From: Larix kaempferi
Lineage: Eukaryota; Streptophyta; Pinopsida; Pinales; Pinaceae
DNA: 64,000 bases
Direction: 5' to 3'
Assembly (NCBI GenBank): GCA_027924585.1
Contig: BSBM01000904.1
Span: forward strand, 19,181,001-19,245,000
The position numbers and the translations under genes are program-made. A model generated the notes under the pieces. It did not search any database, was not told the origin of the DNA, and saw only the letters and a program-made list of their open reading frames with translations. Shown here piece by piece: positions 32,861-44,431 of the stretch. Every line of letters begins with the position of its first letter. Within the stretch, counting starts at the first letter, position 1.

Positions 32861-33429
32861 GGAAACTATGGATGTCTTAAATTGGTACTGACTGCGACCA
32901 AAGTGGGCATATTTGGACCAACAAAAATAATTATTAGAGATTCATTTCCTACTTTATGATGCCCAACTATAAAATCCATGGATATGTCAACCAAGATTGT
33001 TGTAAGATAGAGGTTGCAACACCCCCAGGGTTGTCATTGTTTCATTCTTGTTCCTTTGACATGTGTTACATTCAACCACAAATATACATGTCATTCTCGA
33101 TGCCTTCCTAAAAGAAAGAACACTTAACATGTCCATATGTTTTCACAAACCTAGAGTCGCCCATGGTAGGAGAAGAATGTAAGTCTATTAACACACTTGA
33201 TTGTAAAGGTATTCAACACCAAAAAGATACAACCTTTATACTTTATATTGTCTTGAGGCCAAGTAACTTGTAGGTGGGTTTCAATTTCCCTAAAGTTGTT
33301 GGAGTTGTCAAACTATCTTGGCATTAGCCAGTGATTTTTGGCTAATCCAATCTAGCACAGATAATGATGGGGCAAAGAGGGGCCTTTCCTCATATTTTCA
33401 AGACAAAGCATCAATCATCAAATTCTCCT

Positions 33430-33943
33430 TGCACTTTTTGTTTATGATTTCATAATCATATCCTAGGATTCTAATAACCCACTTATTTTGCTTAAGTGAA
33501 GACAAACGATGTACCAAAAACTACTTCAAGCTATAACGGTTTGTCTCGATTTGAAAATGCCAACCAACTAGGTAAGGGCGCCGCATATATACTATGTGAA
33601 GGATGGCCATAATTTATTTTTCATGTGTAATTTTTCCCAAATTTTTATAACATAATTGTTCTTTGGTGAACACCAATGGGAATCCCACTTGCATCAGCAT
33701 CACACCAATACCTTCACTAGGGGCACCACATGCCAAGATGGTAGTCTTAGTGATGTTTAACACTACTAAGACTGGAATAGTGCACATAATGTCTTTTACA
33801 ACACGAAAGGCATACTCGAATATATCATTATAGACAAAGGCATTATTTTTTAGAAAGTATTCTACGGTGTTGGTTTGGCACAACTTGGTAAGCATGCCCA
33901 AAAATGTAATATCAATTTCAAATTGAGCATAGAGGACCTTCAC
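33430..33943 (-). pseudogene. Gypsy reverse transcriptase connection and RNase H remnant
   Basis: The frame at 33614-33943 (minus) contains FLKNNAFVYND, FRVVKDIMCTIPVL and PSEGIGVMLMQ, the connection and early RNase H region (A-SEGIGAVLMQ). Continuing left, RPYLVGWHFQIETN, SLKQNKWVIRILGYDYEI and stops match the RNase H end (RPYLLGR-F-IKTD; QQKWL-KLLGYDFEI). The D-A-S start of RNase H is degenerate (ACGAPSEGIG). Confidence 0.8.
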
Positions 33944-35170
33944 AAATTGGTTCTAAAAAAGGAATGCTTGATATGCTTTCTTATGCCATGGCCACCTTTA
34001 TCAACACTCCCCATCTAGGTATAACTCTCCCACATTGAGTTTAAACCATTCATCCTCGATACCTTGGAGGGAAAAGTAGTGTTCAGTTTGACCAACTCAC
34101 TTGGTTAGATTTGATCCATCGAACTAATATAGATCTACCTTGGGTAGTTTACACATCATATTGGGTTGGATATATTGAAAGAGTGAGTTGGTGCAACAAC
34201 CACCACCTTTTTGAGGATTCATCACTAACCATCTACCCCAATGGATCACTCCAAAAATTCATTTGTATGTTTTTGTTGGACATTTCTATCAATATCTATT
34301 CTATATCTAGTCAACAATAGATTATACATATAAGAAGATGTGGGAAGCATGATCTTTTATTGGGTTTAATTAGAAATTGTGGCTTCTATTTGGTTTATTT
34401 TAGAAACTTGGTCTTCTAGTTGGGTGATACTTTTATCTATTTTCATTGTTGTAATGGCAGCTACAAGTCCATTAGGATCAACCTCAAGGGTCATCGATAA
34501 GTTATACCAATGGAATTAACCTCATAAGAGGATTCTATTGAGATAGGTCGCCCACAATGATCTAGGAAAACCTAGAATTGCATCCATATAAAATTATTGT
34601 CAAAAGATCATTGTACTGACCAAAAATTCAAATTCCAGATATTCCAAGTTTTGTAGGAATTTTACAGAGGTTCAACAGGGTCTTAAGAGTAAAGAAATGT
34701 TAGGGACTATATCTCTCTAATATACCTTCAAGTTTCCAACAATAGTGCTTGGCCAATCTTTCGTGGAGCTAACTAAAGAGAATCAATCGTACCCTTGGCC
34801 ATGCCACCAAATTCTTGAGTACTCAGTCGTGATCTCCTTGAGTTCTATGTTCAAGGTACTATAGTGATAGACAAATGAAATTATTTTTTGGGGGAAGTTT
34901 TAGGTATAACTAGGGGCTCTTGATATGCCCTATGGTACATGGAATATAGAATCTACAAATATATTTTATTTAATGTGGCATTACTCATCGAGTACCTATA
35001 AAGGTGTACAATGGAATCCAACCAAGTAACCCCACATGTATTCCCTATGTATATGCTTCCGAGCCACAAATTAATGCATTAAAGGACGTATATTTGTGTT
35101 CATAGACATTGAAACATGTCTAACCTAGAAAGAAACTCATAGATTAGGGTGCAACTTGGCACAAGAAAGT

Positions 35171-35182
35171 GTCATGATACCA
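35171..35182 (-). promoter_or_regulatory. Gypsy element primer-binding site
   Basis: Read on the minus strand, TGGTATCATGAC follows the LTR end by two bases. It resembles the initiator tRNA-Met complement TGGTATCAGAGC with two changes. Confidence 0.6.
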
Positions 35183-35184
35183 CT

Positions 35185-35648
35185 TGTAGAGTACTTATAG
35201 CAAATATAAGGAATTTAAGAGAAATATAGGAACAAATGTAAACCATAGTAAATAAAAGAGACAAATCAAAATATACTTGCAAAAAATCAACCTTTAGAGC
35301 AATGTTCACTAGCTCCTTCGAGGGGGCAATGTTCACTAGCTCCTTCGAGGGGGCAACGTCCACATAAGCATTGCTTCAATTCAATAATAGTCCTTGAAAA
35401 AACATCATATAGCTTCCTACCTCTATAAATAATTTCTCAATACCAAAACTCTAGCCAGTAGTGGTCCCAATCTTAGTGGGTATCGTCTTTCTAATGGATT
35501 TTATTCCATAAGGATGACCCTTTACATTAGTTAGCCACACACCAACAACCTGTTGGGCCTTATTAAAAGATTATGGCCTCATAGATTAATTAACTAAATC
35601 CTAAGTACTCTTAACTAGGGAGGTTAGGATAGGACCCTAGTAGTAAAC
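35185..35648 (-). repeat. Gypsy 5' LTR (right copy)
   Basis: It starts at TGTAGAGTACTTATAG on + and matches the left copy with many substitutions and indels. The right end is approximate. Confidence 0.65.
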
Positions 35649-36760
35649 TTGGACTAAATTCTACCCACCTACAACTCGCCCCAAAATGGAGGTCATTGTA
35701 GTTATAGAACAAATATTTTTCTCTATATATAATAACTTATGATGTAATGGGGAAGAACACACATGAAAATTAAATACCATATTTGATAAACATACAACCA
35801 TGTTTGATATTGCACTATCTCATGGATACTTATCAAGATGAAACTATGGTAACAATCCCTCTTACAGTGCATGTCTAACCTTGAGTTTAATGTATGAAAG
35901 AAGGTTGGCGCCTTGTTAGTTTAATGAAACCTCTTTCCTTTTCATCTAACACCTCCATTCAATATTAGGTGAATGTACATTTATTAATTTATTTTATAGT
36001 TGATAACTTGGACTCTTATCCTATCCTACAATGTAAAACTCTTTTCCTTTTATGGGGCCAACTTATTACATAAAATCTAGGTCTATTGGAGAATTAGAGT
36101 ATAAGGTAAATCAGAGAGCTATTATTCCAAGAGAGAGGTGGCGTCTAAAAACATCACTACACCACTTAATCACAATAGAGTATTCATTATCATACATAAT
36201 AGATTTCACTCATATTCATCATGGCCCAGGTTGACCATAGGACCATCTTATATCACATCAAGATGTAGCCAACTTCCTTGAAGTGAAGAAGATGAAGTCC
36301 ACGTGGATTGGGTATGGTGCATAACGAAATTTTTAATCCCTACCTTGTTCTACACACCAAATGACTTTGTTATCCTAACTATGTGACCAATCAAATGTTT
36401 AATCAACTATATAGTTAGTCTCTTAATCGATTACTTGATGAACCACTTAGTTAACCTCTCAGTAGCCTCTTTTGATTGACCAATTGTCTCCAAAATATCC
36501 ATGTGTGATGAACCCACATTGCCTACTGTTCCAACACCCCCTCTATTAATGCAAGGATGAGCTTGGTCAACAATTGAAAACTCCCCTGAAACAAGTGGAA
36601 AGAAGGAAAAATACCTGGGTGGAAGGATACCAGGTTAGCATCTAGTGGTTTTATAGGTGTGTACAGGTCAATACTTCCCTAGCTGACTTAAGCACACTAT
36701 GAACTTGGATTTAAACCTGAAACTATATGCACGAGTCTAAATATTGAAAATAGAGGAAAG
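35649..36760. other. Intergenic; nothing recognised
   Basis: AT-rich sequence between the gypsy remnant and element D. The last five bases, GAAAG, form the left target duplication of D. Confidence 0.5.
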
Positions 36761-37390
36761 TGTTGATGTATTTGTAACTTCGGAAGATATTCACTTGTAT
36801 GTTGTATTTTTACTTTATTGTATCCCCAACGGAGATGTATTACTCCTCCGATTGGAAGTGTCGTCAGTTGTACTTGCATGTGTCGCAAGTTATATTGTAA
36901 GTGTCGTAACTTATACTTGATGGGTTATTAGCCACCTTGATGGGGTTAGACTTGTATGAGTCATGTGGGTCAAAGGGTTATTAGACCACCCTAGTAGGGG
37001 TTGGCCCAGTCAGCGTTATGTTAAGTGGTTAAGTTGAGGCCGACCTAGTTGAGTAAAGGTCAAGTGAAAGTTAGTGTATAAATAGAGAGTGTGTCTCTCT
37101 CATTTTACACATCTCTCTCATTCACTCACTTCGCATTAGTGAGAGAGAGGAGGAGTGCGCACAAGTGGAGGAGGAGTATGCTGCTGAAGATATCTATCTC
37201 TTGGGTTTGATCATCGTGATCCTTGTATTGATGCTTATTCTATCTCTGAGGAAGTTGCGGGGTTTTTCACCTTCTTGGTTTTCCCCGTTGAAATGTTTTA
37301 TGTCTCTTGTCTCTTATCTTGATATGTTGTACATATTGTTCTTTCAGTTAAGATCCTAGATCTATTGAATTAAATGATGAAAATATAACA
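36761..37390 (+). repeat. Element D 5' LTR
   Basis: It runs TGTTGATGTATTTGTAACTT to GATGAAAATATAACA. It has a TATA box at 37077 and a purine-rich start of the transcribed region (TTAGTGAGAGAGAGGAGG). Confidence 0.92.
37077..37085 (+). promoter_or_regulatory. TATA box of element D 5' LTR
   Basis: TATAAATAG is conserved at 43193 in the 3' LTR and at 63625 in element E. It is followed by GAGAGTGTGTCTCTCTC in D. Confidence 0.75.
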
Positions 37391-37402
37391 TGGTATCATA
37401 GC
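37391..37402 (+). promoter_or_regulatory. Element D primer-binding site
   Basis: TGGTATCATAGC directly follows the LTR end AACA. Element E retains TGGTATCAGAGC, so D carries one substitution in the initiator tRNA-Met complement. Confidence 0.85.
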
Positions 37403-39900
37403 TAGCCTGAAGGAAGGCATGGTATGGCATTTGTGAGACTTGTTGCACTTGCGACAAATTGGAAGCTAGGACTTGATATAGCAAAAACCGGTCATTGTGG
37501 AACTTTCGCTATAAATCCATTTTGGCGAAGGTTTAGGTTCTGAAACTTTTACAGGTCAAAGGTAACATCCCCGTGTACCTTGTGTCCGAAGCACAGCATC
37601 TAATTCGCTATACTTTTTGTTTTATGATCTGTACAATCTAGGGTTTCTGCCTCTTCTAAATCTCAGTCATAAACAGGTGACCTAGGAAAAAAGGTCACAA
37701 CTTGGGCTAGGAAGCTCCAAATGAAATTCTGTAAAAGTGATAGTAAGAGAACGGACTGTAGTTTCTCAGGTAAGTTTTTCAGAGGCCGAAGTTGAACCAG
37801 TGACACGTGGCACGCCGTACAAGTTCGCTCTCTTGTTTTATCCCATAAACCGGTCACGTTGTGACACTTGGCATAACTCTCTCTCAGAGAATCCAATTGA
37901 GGTCAAACCTGTGGGGTTGGAAATATGACAGGTTAGGCTACCAAAATCCAATGTTTCGGACCCTGTGGATTCATAATTTTAGAGATGCACCAGAAACAAT
38001 CAGGTGCATATTTCTGTCAAAACAGAATTGGATTCTGAGCACCTTCATTCTTGGCTTGTCACTGCTGTGGGAATTTAGGGCTTCAGAGAAAGTTGTAATT
38101 TTTGGAATCGGAGTCCACGGCTGAATGATCCTCATAAAAATCGAAATTTAGAGACCAAGATTGAATTTTTTGGTTGGGCAAAAGGCTGGGCTTGATCAAA
38201 CCCTAGTTCGGGATCCTGTCTAGAAGATCCAGAAGCTTCAAAGGCAATTTTGAGGGGTCAAATTTTGTAGTTTTCACAATTGAAGTATACCAGCTTGATC
38301 AGCTCAGCAAGGTGCATCTTTTCATCCAATCAGAAGTTTGAAATTCAAAATTTGCATTTTTAGGGTTTCTCTGACAAACCTTAATCCAGCTCCAGATCAA
38401 GTTTCAGCAAATCATAGTGGATTGGGTTAATCCTAGAAGAGAATGAATTGGACACCTACATAATTGAAGAAGTTCTAGTTTCAGAGGGAGATGAGGCTAA
38501 GGCCTTACATAAGAAGACTACAAACAATCTCGACTGGTATGACTTGAGGAAATATAGGTATGTTTTGAAATTTGTTCATGATTAAGTTTATGATATGTTT
38601 GTCTTCGTAGTATTGAGGTTAGTACAAGCTTGATTAATTTTAGAATTGTCTTATCACCCTAGTAAAAGTATGAATGCATGATGGAAGACATTCACTAATT
38701 AGGGTTATGACACTTGTGATTGTACTAATGCACTGTGGTGTTGTATGAGGTTGATGTTGTCCGCTAACATGAAAGCTCTAGTTCAAGAACATATGACCAT
38801 GGTGACATGAAGACAAAGACTCATCCATAGTCATGGATCGCATAGAATCTCTACTTACGAGGTATGTATAATTTGGTTCTACAATGCTTAACCTATGAGA
38901 TATGCAGGTTACTAGCACAATTCATTGAAGAGAACAAGAAGACATTATGTGGGTATGTTAGACATAACTAGCAAACATGATACCCAGGTATGTTTTTCCT
39001 ATATCAAGTTAAAATCCTACCTTATGTTAGGATCTTATACTTTTGTATGAATGATTATTCTTGGAGTTAGAAGTTTAAGTAATCAAGGGTTTATGCATAT
39101 TATGTTTCTTACTTTGATTGATGATTTGACTAACCAAAAGAGTCCTATGGTCAATAAGAATATGCATAAGTAATAGAAGTCCTCCCTGAAACCTTGAATA
39201 CTAATGCTTGTGATAAATTATTTGTGTGTGAAATGATCATGACCATAGATGTTAAGAGTATTTAGGATCATAATGTTTTGATAATATTGAGATTATACTG
39301 ATATATGTATGGTTATGTATGAGATCTTGAGGATGACACAATGATGACACTAGTGCACAGTTAAGCATGCATAGTGGTCCAGGATGGATATAAGTTCAAG
39401 GACATATAATCAAGGAAGCAAAGATCAAGAGGGAGCACACTCCAGTAGTTCCCGCAAGAAAGCAAAGATTGAGAGGGAGGCCACCCTACAACTAAACAAA
39501 GATAAGTATTTGAATTATCATTTCTTATTACTTAAATGATGTTATTCATTCATGTACATACTTATGTTCCTAGATTTAGGCTGTGTATTATGCATATTAG
39601 AATAATTGCATTAATGAACAGTATAATAATAATATGCATGTAATGGGTAAGTGGCCTATGGCACTGTACAACATTCCATTGCTACTTATCTAGAATGAAA
39701 CCTCTTTGCTGACATGTTAGGAGTAGTACAAACTCTTGACAATGTTCCGGTAGAGATAAAAGGTATCTAGAAAGTTACGGGATATGGATAAATGTTGTAT
39801 TGAAGCATTGGCTAAAGATAATTGCATGATTGTATTACATATGTCTTTATGCATAAGAATGTGTTTTTGAAAAACTATGAGATGTTTCTAATCATGCAAT
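37403..39900 (+). other. Element D leader, 2.5 kb with no recognised domain
   Basis: Gag, protease and integrase should lie here in a complete copia element. I see no UBN2, zinc knuckle, DSG/DTG or integrase HHCC/DDE motif, only short frames. The region is either deleted and replaced or degraded beyond recognition by eye. Confidence 0.6.
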
Positions 39901-39929
39901 TGAATCTGACTTGTAGGAAAGATTATGTA

Positions 39930-41520
39930 CAATCACCTACAAGGACAACAACATTTGTTCCAGCAACGAAGTTCAAGAAAACTATCTTTGAATATATTGA
40001 AGAATCTGAAGTTCCCAGGATCCGGGATGAAGTAATGAAAGGTTTCCATGATCGAGGAGTACCAGTTGATCTGGGATGTGGTCCCAAAGACAAAAGAGAA
40101 GTATGTTGTGAATTCCAAGTGGATCTATAAGATCAAGCATGTTGCAGATGGTAGCACAGAGAAATACAAGGTGATATTTGTAGCTCGTGGCTTCTCCCAG
40201 AAAGAGGGGATATGAAGAGACTTTTTCTCCTGTAGCCAGATACACTTCCATCAGAACAGTACTTGCTCTGGCTGCAGTGATGAAATGGAAGATACACTAG
40301 ATGGATGTCAAGACAGCTTTCTTGAATGGTGTAGTCAAAGAGGAAGTGTATGTGGAGCAGCCACTCGGATATGAGACACATGACAGGGAGTCATATGTGT
40401 GCAGATTGAAGAAAGCCTTGTATGGCTTGAAGCAAGCTCCTAGGACTTGGTATGGTAGGATAGACAACTTTCTATCCAGTTTGGGATTTACCAAGAGTAA
40501 AGCGGATTCCAACCTTTACTACAAGATTTAGGAAGGCAATCCAGTGATACTACTATTGTATGTGGATGACCTGTTTGTTACAGGTGAGGATAGATTGATT
40601 TCCGATACAAATACGAAGCTTGCTGCCGAGTTCAAGATGAAGGACTTGGGGATGATGCATTACTTTCTAGTCATGGAGGTGTGGCACAGTGCAGATGGAA
40701 TCTTCCTTGGACAAGGGAAGTATGCAGTAGAGATCCTGAAGCTGTCTGGGATGATGGACTACAAGACCATGGCCACACCGATGGCATCGAACCTGCAGCG
40801 ATTGTGTGATGCTTCATCTGAGTCGGTTGATGTCACAGTGTATCGTCAGATGATTGGGTCCTTGATGTACCTGACGAACACGAGACCAGATATTTGCTTT
40901 GCGGTGAACACATTGAACCACTTCCTAACAGATCCTAGACATGTTCACCTGATTGCTGTGAAGCATATTCTGAGGTACCTGAAGGGTACAGTTGATTATG
41001 GGCTCAAGTATGATGCGAATCAAAAGTTTAACCTGGAGGGTTATGTTGATTCAGATTGGGAAGGCAGTGCTGCAGATAGGAAGAGCAATTCTGGGTGATG
41101 CTTCAATATGGGATCAGGTGTGATCTCTTGGTTTAGCAAGAAGCAGTCCTGCGTAGCACTGAGTACAGTCGAAGCAGAGTATGTCGCAACTTGTACGGCT
41201 AGTTGTGAGGCAGTATGAATTAGGAAGCTACTGTCTGAGTTATTTAATCTTTCGTTGGATGCTACTGGTATCTTTTGTGACAAACAGAGTTGTGTGAAGT
41301 TGTCTGAGAACTCGGTGTTCCATGACAGGTCGAAGCACATTGAGATCAAATATCACTATATCAGGGATATGGTGCAGAGAGGAGCAGTGAAGCTCCTGTA
41401 TGTTGCGACGGATGAGAAGGTTGCAAATGTGTTGACGAAACCACTAGCCAAAGTGAATTTTTAGTACTTCAGAGAGAGGCTTGATGTTCTTCAGATTGAA
41501 GATACTTCAAGGAAGAAGTG
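39930..41520 (+). pseudogene. Element D copia reverse transcriptase and RNase H, broken by multiple stops
   Basis: Motifs in order: [50 protein letters not shown], catalytic YVDD (40559-40570), MKDLGMMHYFL, YRQMIGSLMYLTNTRPDICF, LRYLKGTVDYGL, then RNase H motifs DSDWEGSAADRKS, LSTVEAEYVA, DRSKHIEIKYHYIRDMV and VLTKPL. This is the conserved copia RT-RH arrangement. Lesions include a deletion giving a stop at 40213, TAG at 40298 in place of the Gln before MDVK, TAG at 40529, TGA at 41096, TGA at 41216 where relatives have Trp, and TAG at 41462. The segment before 40130 also has frame errors. The copy cannot make an intact polymerase. Confidence 0.92.
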
Positions 41521-41719
41521 ATGGGACACATTTGCAGGATCCATTCCAAGCATGGAGAGAGGAGGATCCTTCCCATGACTGTGGATGTAAGCGCTGTGTG
41601 ATGAGCATCAGGACGATGCTCCAGTTACTGCTTTGGATATGCATCAATTGGATGCTTTGTATGATCAGTTGGATCATGTATATGTATATGCATCAAGTGG
41701 ATGCTTTGTATGATCAGTT

Positions 41720-42060
41720 GGATCATGTATGATGACATGCATCAGGACGATGCAGTGACGATGATTAGGATGATCATGTGTGATGAGTATCAGGACGATG
41801 CTCTGGATGACATGCATCAGGATGATGCAGTGACGATGATCAGGATGATCATGTGTGATGAGTATCAGGACGATGCTCTGGATGACATGCATCAGGATGA
41901 TGCAGTGACGATGATCAGGATGATCATTTGTGATGAGTATCAGGATGATACTCTGGATGATATGCATCAGGACGATGTTATGATGATGATCAGGATGATC
42001 ATGTACATCAAGATGATGTATGGTGAGTATCAGGTTGATACTCTGTGGTCGTGGACAGGT
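41720..42060 (+). repeat. 75-bp tandem array (about four units) in element D
   Basis: TGATCATGTGTGATGAGTAT anchors units at 41771, 41846, 41921 and 41996, exactly 75 bp apart. A shorter duplication (GGATGCTTTGTATGATCAGT) lies just before at 41652 and 41699. Because 75 is a multiple of three, open frames of about 127-133 codons exist on both strands with a 25-residue Asp/Met/His-rich period. I regard them as repeat artefacts. Confidence 0.92.
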
Positions 42061-42079
42061 TGTGCAAATGAGCATGTAA

Positions 42080-42615
42080 GTTAACCTGGGAGATCTTGTC
42101 GGTCGTGTTGCGGCACATAAAGGATCCTGGGATACTCTTTCGAGGCATTGCTCTGGGAGGACATGTAACTAGACCTGGAATATCTTGTCGGTCATGCTGC
42201 GGCACATAAAGGATCCTGGGATACTCTTTCGAGGCTTTGTCCTATGGCATATAATAGCACCCTGGGAGATCCGATAGGTTGAGCAGTATGCTCGTAATCA
42301 GTCCTGGGATGCTCTTTCAAGGTTTTTCCATGACCACATGTAACTAGACCTGGGAGATCCAATAGGTTGAGCAGTACGCTCGTAATTAGTCCTGGGATGC
42401 TCTTTCGAGGCTTTGTGGTGACCACATGTAAGTAGACCTGAGAGATCTTGCCGGTCATGCTTCGGCACATAAAGGATCCTGGGATACTCTTTCGAGGCAT
42501 TGTGGTGGGAGTCACATGTAAGTTGACTTGGGAGATCTTTTCGGTCGTGCTTCGACACATAAAGGATCCTGGGATACTCTTTCGAGGCATTGTGACGCAC
42601 GTAATAAGTCCCGAG
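42080..42615 (+). repeat. 88-bp tandem array (six units) in element D
   Basis: CCTGGGATACTCTTTCGAGG or the variant with GATGC recurs at 42126, 42215, 42303, 42391, 42479 and 42569, a spacing of 88-90 bp. Units fall into two types, with GGCACATAAAGGATCCTGGG or with GATAGGTTGAGCAGTA-GCTC. Confidence 0.92.
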
Positions 42616-42865
42616 GATTCCACAGTATGGCCATTGTTGATGAAGACCTACAAGTGGTGGGCCTACATCCAGCATGAAAAAGGGTTGGATCTGTAGAACT
42701 TCCTATGACGAGAAGAATTCAGAGATAGCCAGTGATCGAGATGTCGAGTACAGTAGCAGTGATGATGATGATGCTCCGTGATCCAGTGATGATGATCCAA
42801 CTCCAAAATTGAAGACTTGTGCCTATATGTATTGATGACTTGTGTCAAGAGAATACCTTCCTAGT

Positions 42866-42875
42866 TAAGAGGGAG
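42866..42875 (+). promoter_or_regulatory. Element D polypurine tract
   Basis: AAGAGGGAG lies immediately before the 3' LTR start TGTTGATG, the expected plus-strand primer. Confidence 0.75.
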
Positions 42876-43507
42876 TGTTGATGTATTTGTAACTTCGGAA
42901 GATATTCACCTGTATATTGTATTTGTACTTTATTGTATCCCCAATGAAGATGTATTATTCCTCCGATTGGAAGTGTTGTCAGTTGTACTTGCATGTGTCG
43001 CAAGTTATATTGTAAGTGTCGTAACTTATACTTGATGGGTTATTAGACCACCTTGATGGGGTCGGCCCTGTATGAGTCATGTGGGTCAAAGGGTTATTAG
43101 ACAACCCTAGTAGGGGTCGACCCAATCAGCATTATGTTAAGTGGTTAAGTTGAGGTTGACCTAGTTGAGTAAAGGTCAAGTGAAAGTTAGTGTATAAATA
43201 GAGAGTGTGTCTCTCTCATTTTACACATCTCTCTCATTCACTCACTTCACATTAGTGAGAGAGAGGAGGAGTGCACACAAGTGGAGGTGGAGTATGCTGC
43301 TGAAGATATCTATCTCTTGGGTTTGATCATGGTGATCCTTGTATTGATGCTTATTCTATCTCTGAGGAAGTTGCGAGGTTTTTCACCTTCTTGGTTTTCC
43401 CCGATGAAATGTTTTGTGTCTCTTGTCTCGTATGCTTGATATGATCTACATGTTGTTCTTTCAGTTAAGATCCTAGATCTATTGAATTAAATGATGAAAA
43501 TCTAACA
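42876..43507 (+). repeat. Element D 3' LTR
   Basis: It matches the 5' LTR nearly base for base, with mostly single substitutions, and ends GAAAATCTAACA. Confidence 0.92.
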
Positions 43508-44364
43508 GAAATCGATGTGAATGTGCATCTAGTTGGGCGTGTTAAATGATATGGCTAATGTATGAGTGCAATTAGTTTGTTGTAATAGAATGCATGAACA
43601 AGAAAATGATGCTAAACTGTACGTAAAATTATACTAAATGAAAAAAAATGAAGCATAGAAAATTGAATGTGCATCTTTTTTGACATGGTGTATGCAGTAT
43701 GAGAGTTGAAATGTGGTTGTAGCAACTATGCAAACCAAAAAAATGATGTTTCAAACTACATTTACAAATAAGCCTAATGTTGAAAATAAAGAAGTGGAAC
43801 TTGAATATGCATTTTAGATATACATCTTAAATGATGTGGGTTTTATAAATGCCTTATATGTGTTTTTGATGTGGTTGTAGCAAACTATGTAAACCATACT
43901 AATATTAACTTTAAACAGCCAAAAGCAGAGCTAGAAGAGAGAGAAACTACAACATATATCACTATAAAAATTAAAATTAAAGTTAAAATAGAATATGCAA
44001 TACTGAAAACAAGGAGTAGTTAGCTAACTATAATTGACTGCATAAACAAACAAAAAAGATTGATAGTGCTAACCATTTTACAAGAACTAAAACTATCAAC
44101 ACAGGTGCATTGACTCAAGAAAAGGGAAAAAGATTGAGCTTTATTCAAACTTTCCATTGCAAGAATATGTACAATCATGGAGTTGGTACAGCCAAGGGAA
44201 TCAACAATTCAAGTAGTGGGTTTGGATTCTTGCAAGAAAGATGTTTCCAATACCATACAATGCTTTCACAGGTATAATCCCAACTTGTGAGTCCTTAGAT
44301 AGTGACGTGTTGTGGCCAACCATTCACTACATGCATGAATAGGTTAGCATTGATTAAGTGCAAG
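43508..44364. other. Intergenic; nothing recognised
   Basis: AT-rich DNA between element D and the F1 body. No gene, LTR or primer-binding site. The F1 element is therefore truncated at its left side. Confidence 0.55.
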
Positions 44365-44431
44365 TAAATCGTGACTCTGCTAGGAAGCGAACCCATGTAT
44401 AGACCCCACTGGGGAATCTTAATCTTTCATT

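Larger units (their letters stand above)
31506..35648 (-). mobile_element. Decayed Ty3/gypsy element (chromovirus-like), minus strand
   Basis: Diverged direct repeats at 31506-31942 and 35185-35648 act as LTRs. On the minus strand the order is primer-binding site (near 35171-35182), 5' region, a reverse transcriptase connection/RNase H remnant (33430-33943), an integrase remnant (32690-32860) and an integrase C-terminal segment (32025-32249). This is the gypsy order RT-RH-INT. The catalytic core of reverse transcriptase is not visible, suggesting an internal deletion. Every domain has stops or frameshifts. Confidence 0.75.
36761..43507 (+). mobile_element. Element D: Ty1/copia retrotransposon (6747 bp), defective
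   Basis: LTRs of 630 and 632 bp (36761-37390, 42876-43507) flank the element. Flanks GAAAG (36756-36760) and GAAAT (43508-43512) form a 5-bp target duplication with one change. Inside are the primer-binding site, a 2.5 kb leader with no recognised gag or integrase, a broken reverse transcriptase/RNase H region (about 39930-41520), two minisatellite arrays (41720-42060, 42080-42615) and a polypurine tract. Close similarity of the two LTRs suggests a fairly recent insertion of an already defective type. A relative (E) begins at 62984. Confidence 0.9.

Noticed and set aside
41674-42084. 127- and 133-codon frames on both strands of the 75-bp array in element D
   Set aside because: A 75-bp period keeps all frames open once one unit is open. 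Repetitive peptides with no other support.
42080-42615. 88-bp periodic repeats considered as a CRISPR array
   Set aside because: Units vary along their whole length, there are no short identical repeats with unique spacers, and the array lies inside a plant retrotransposon.
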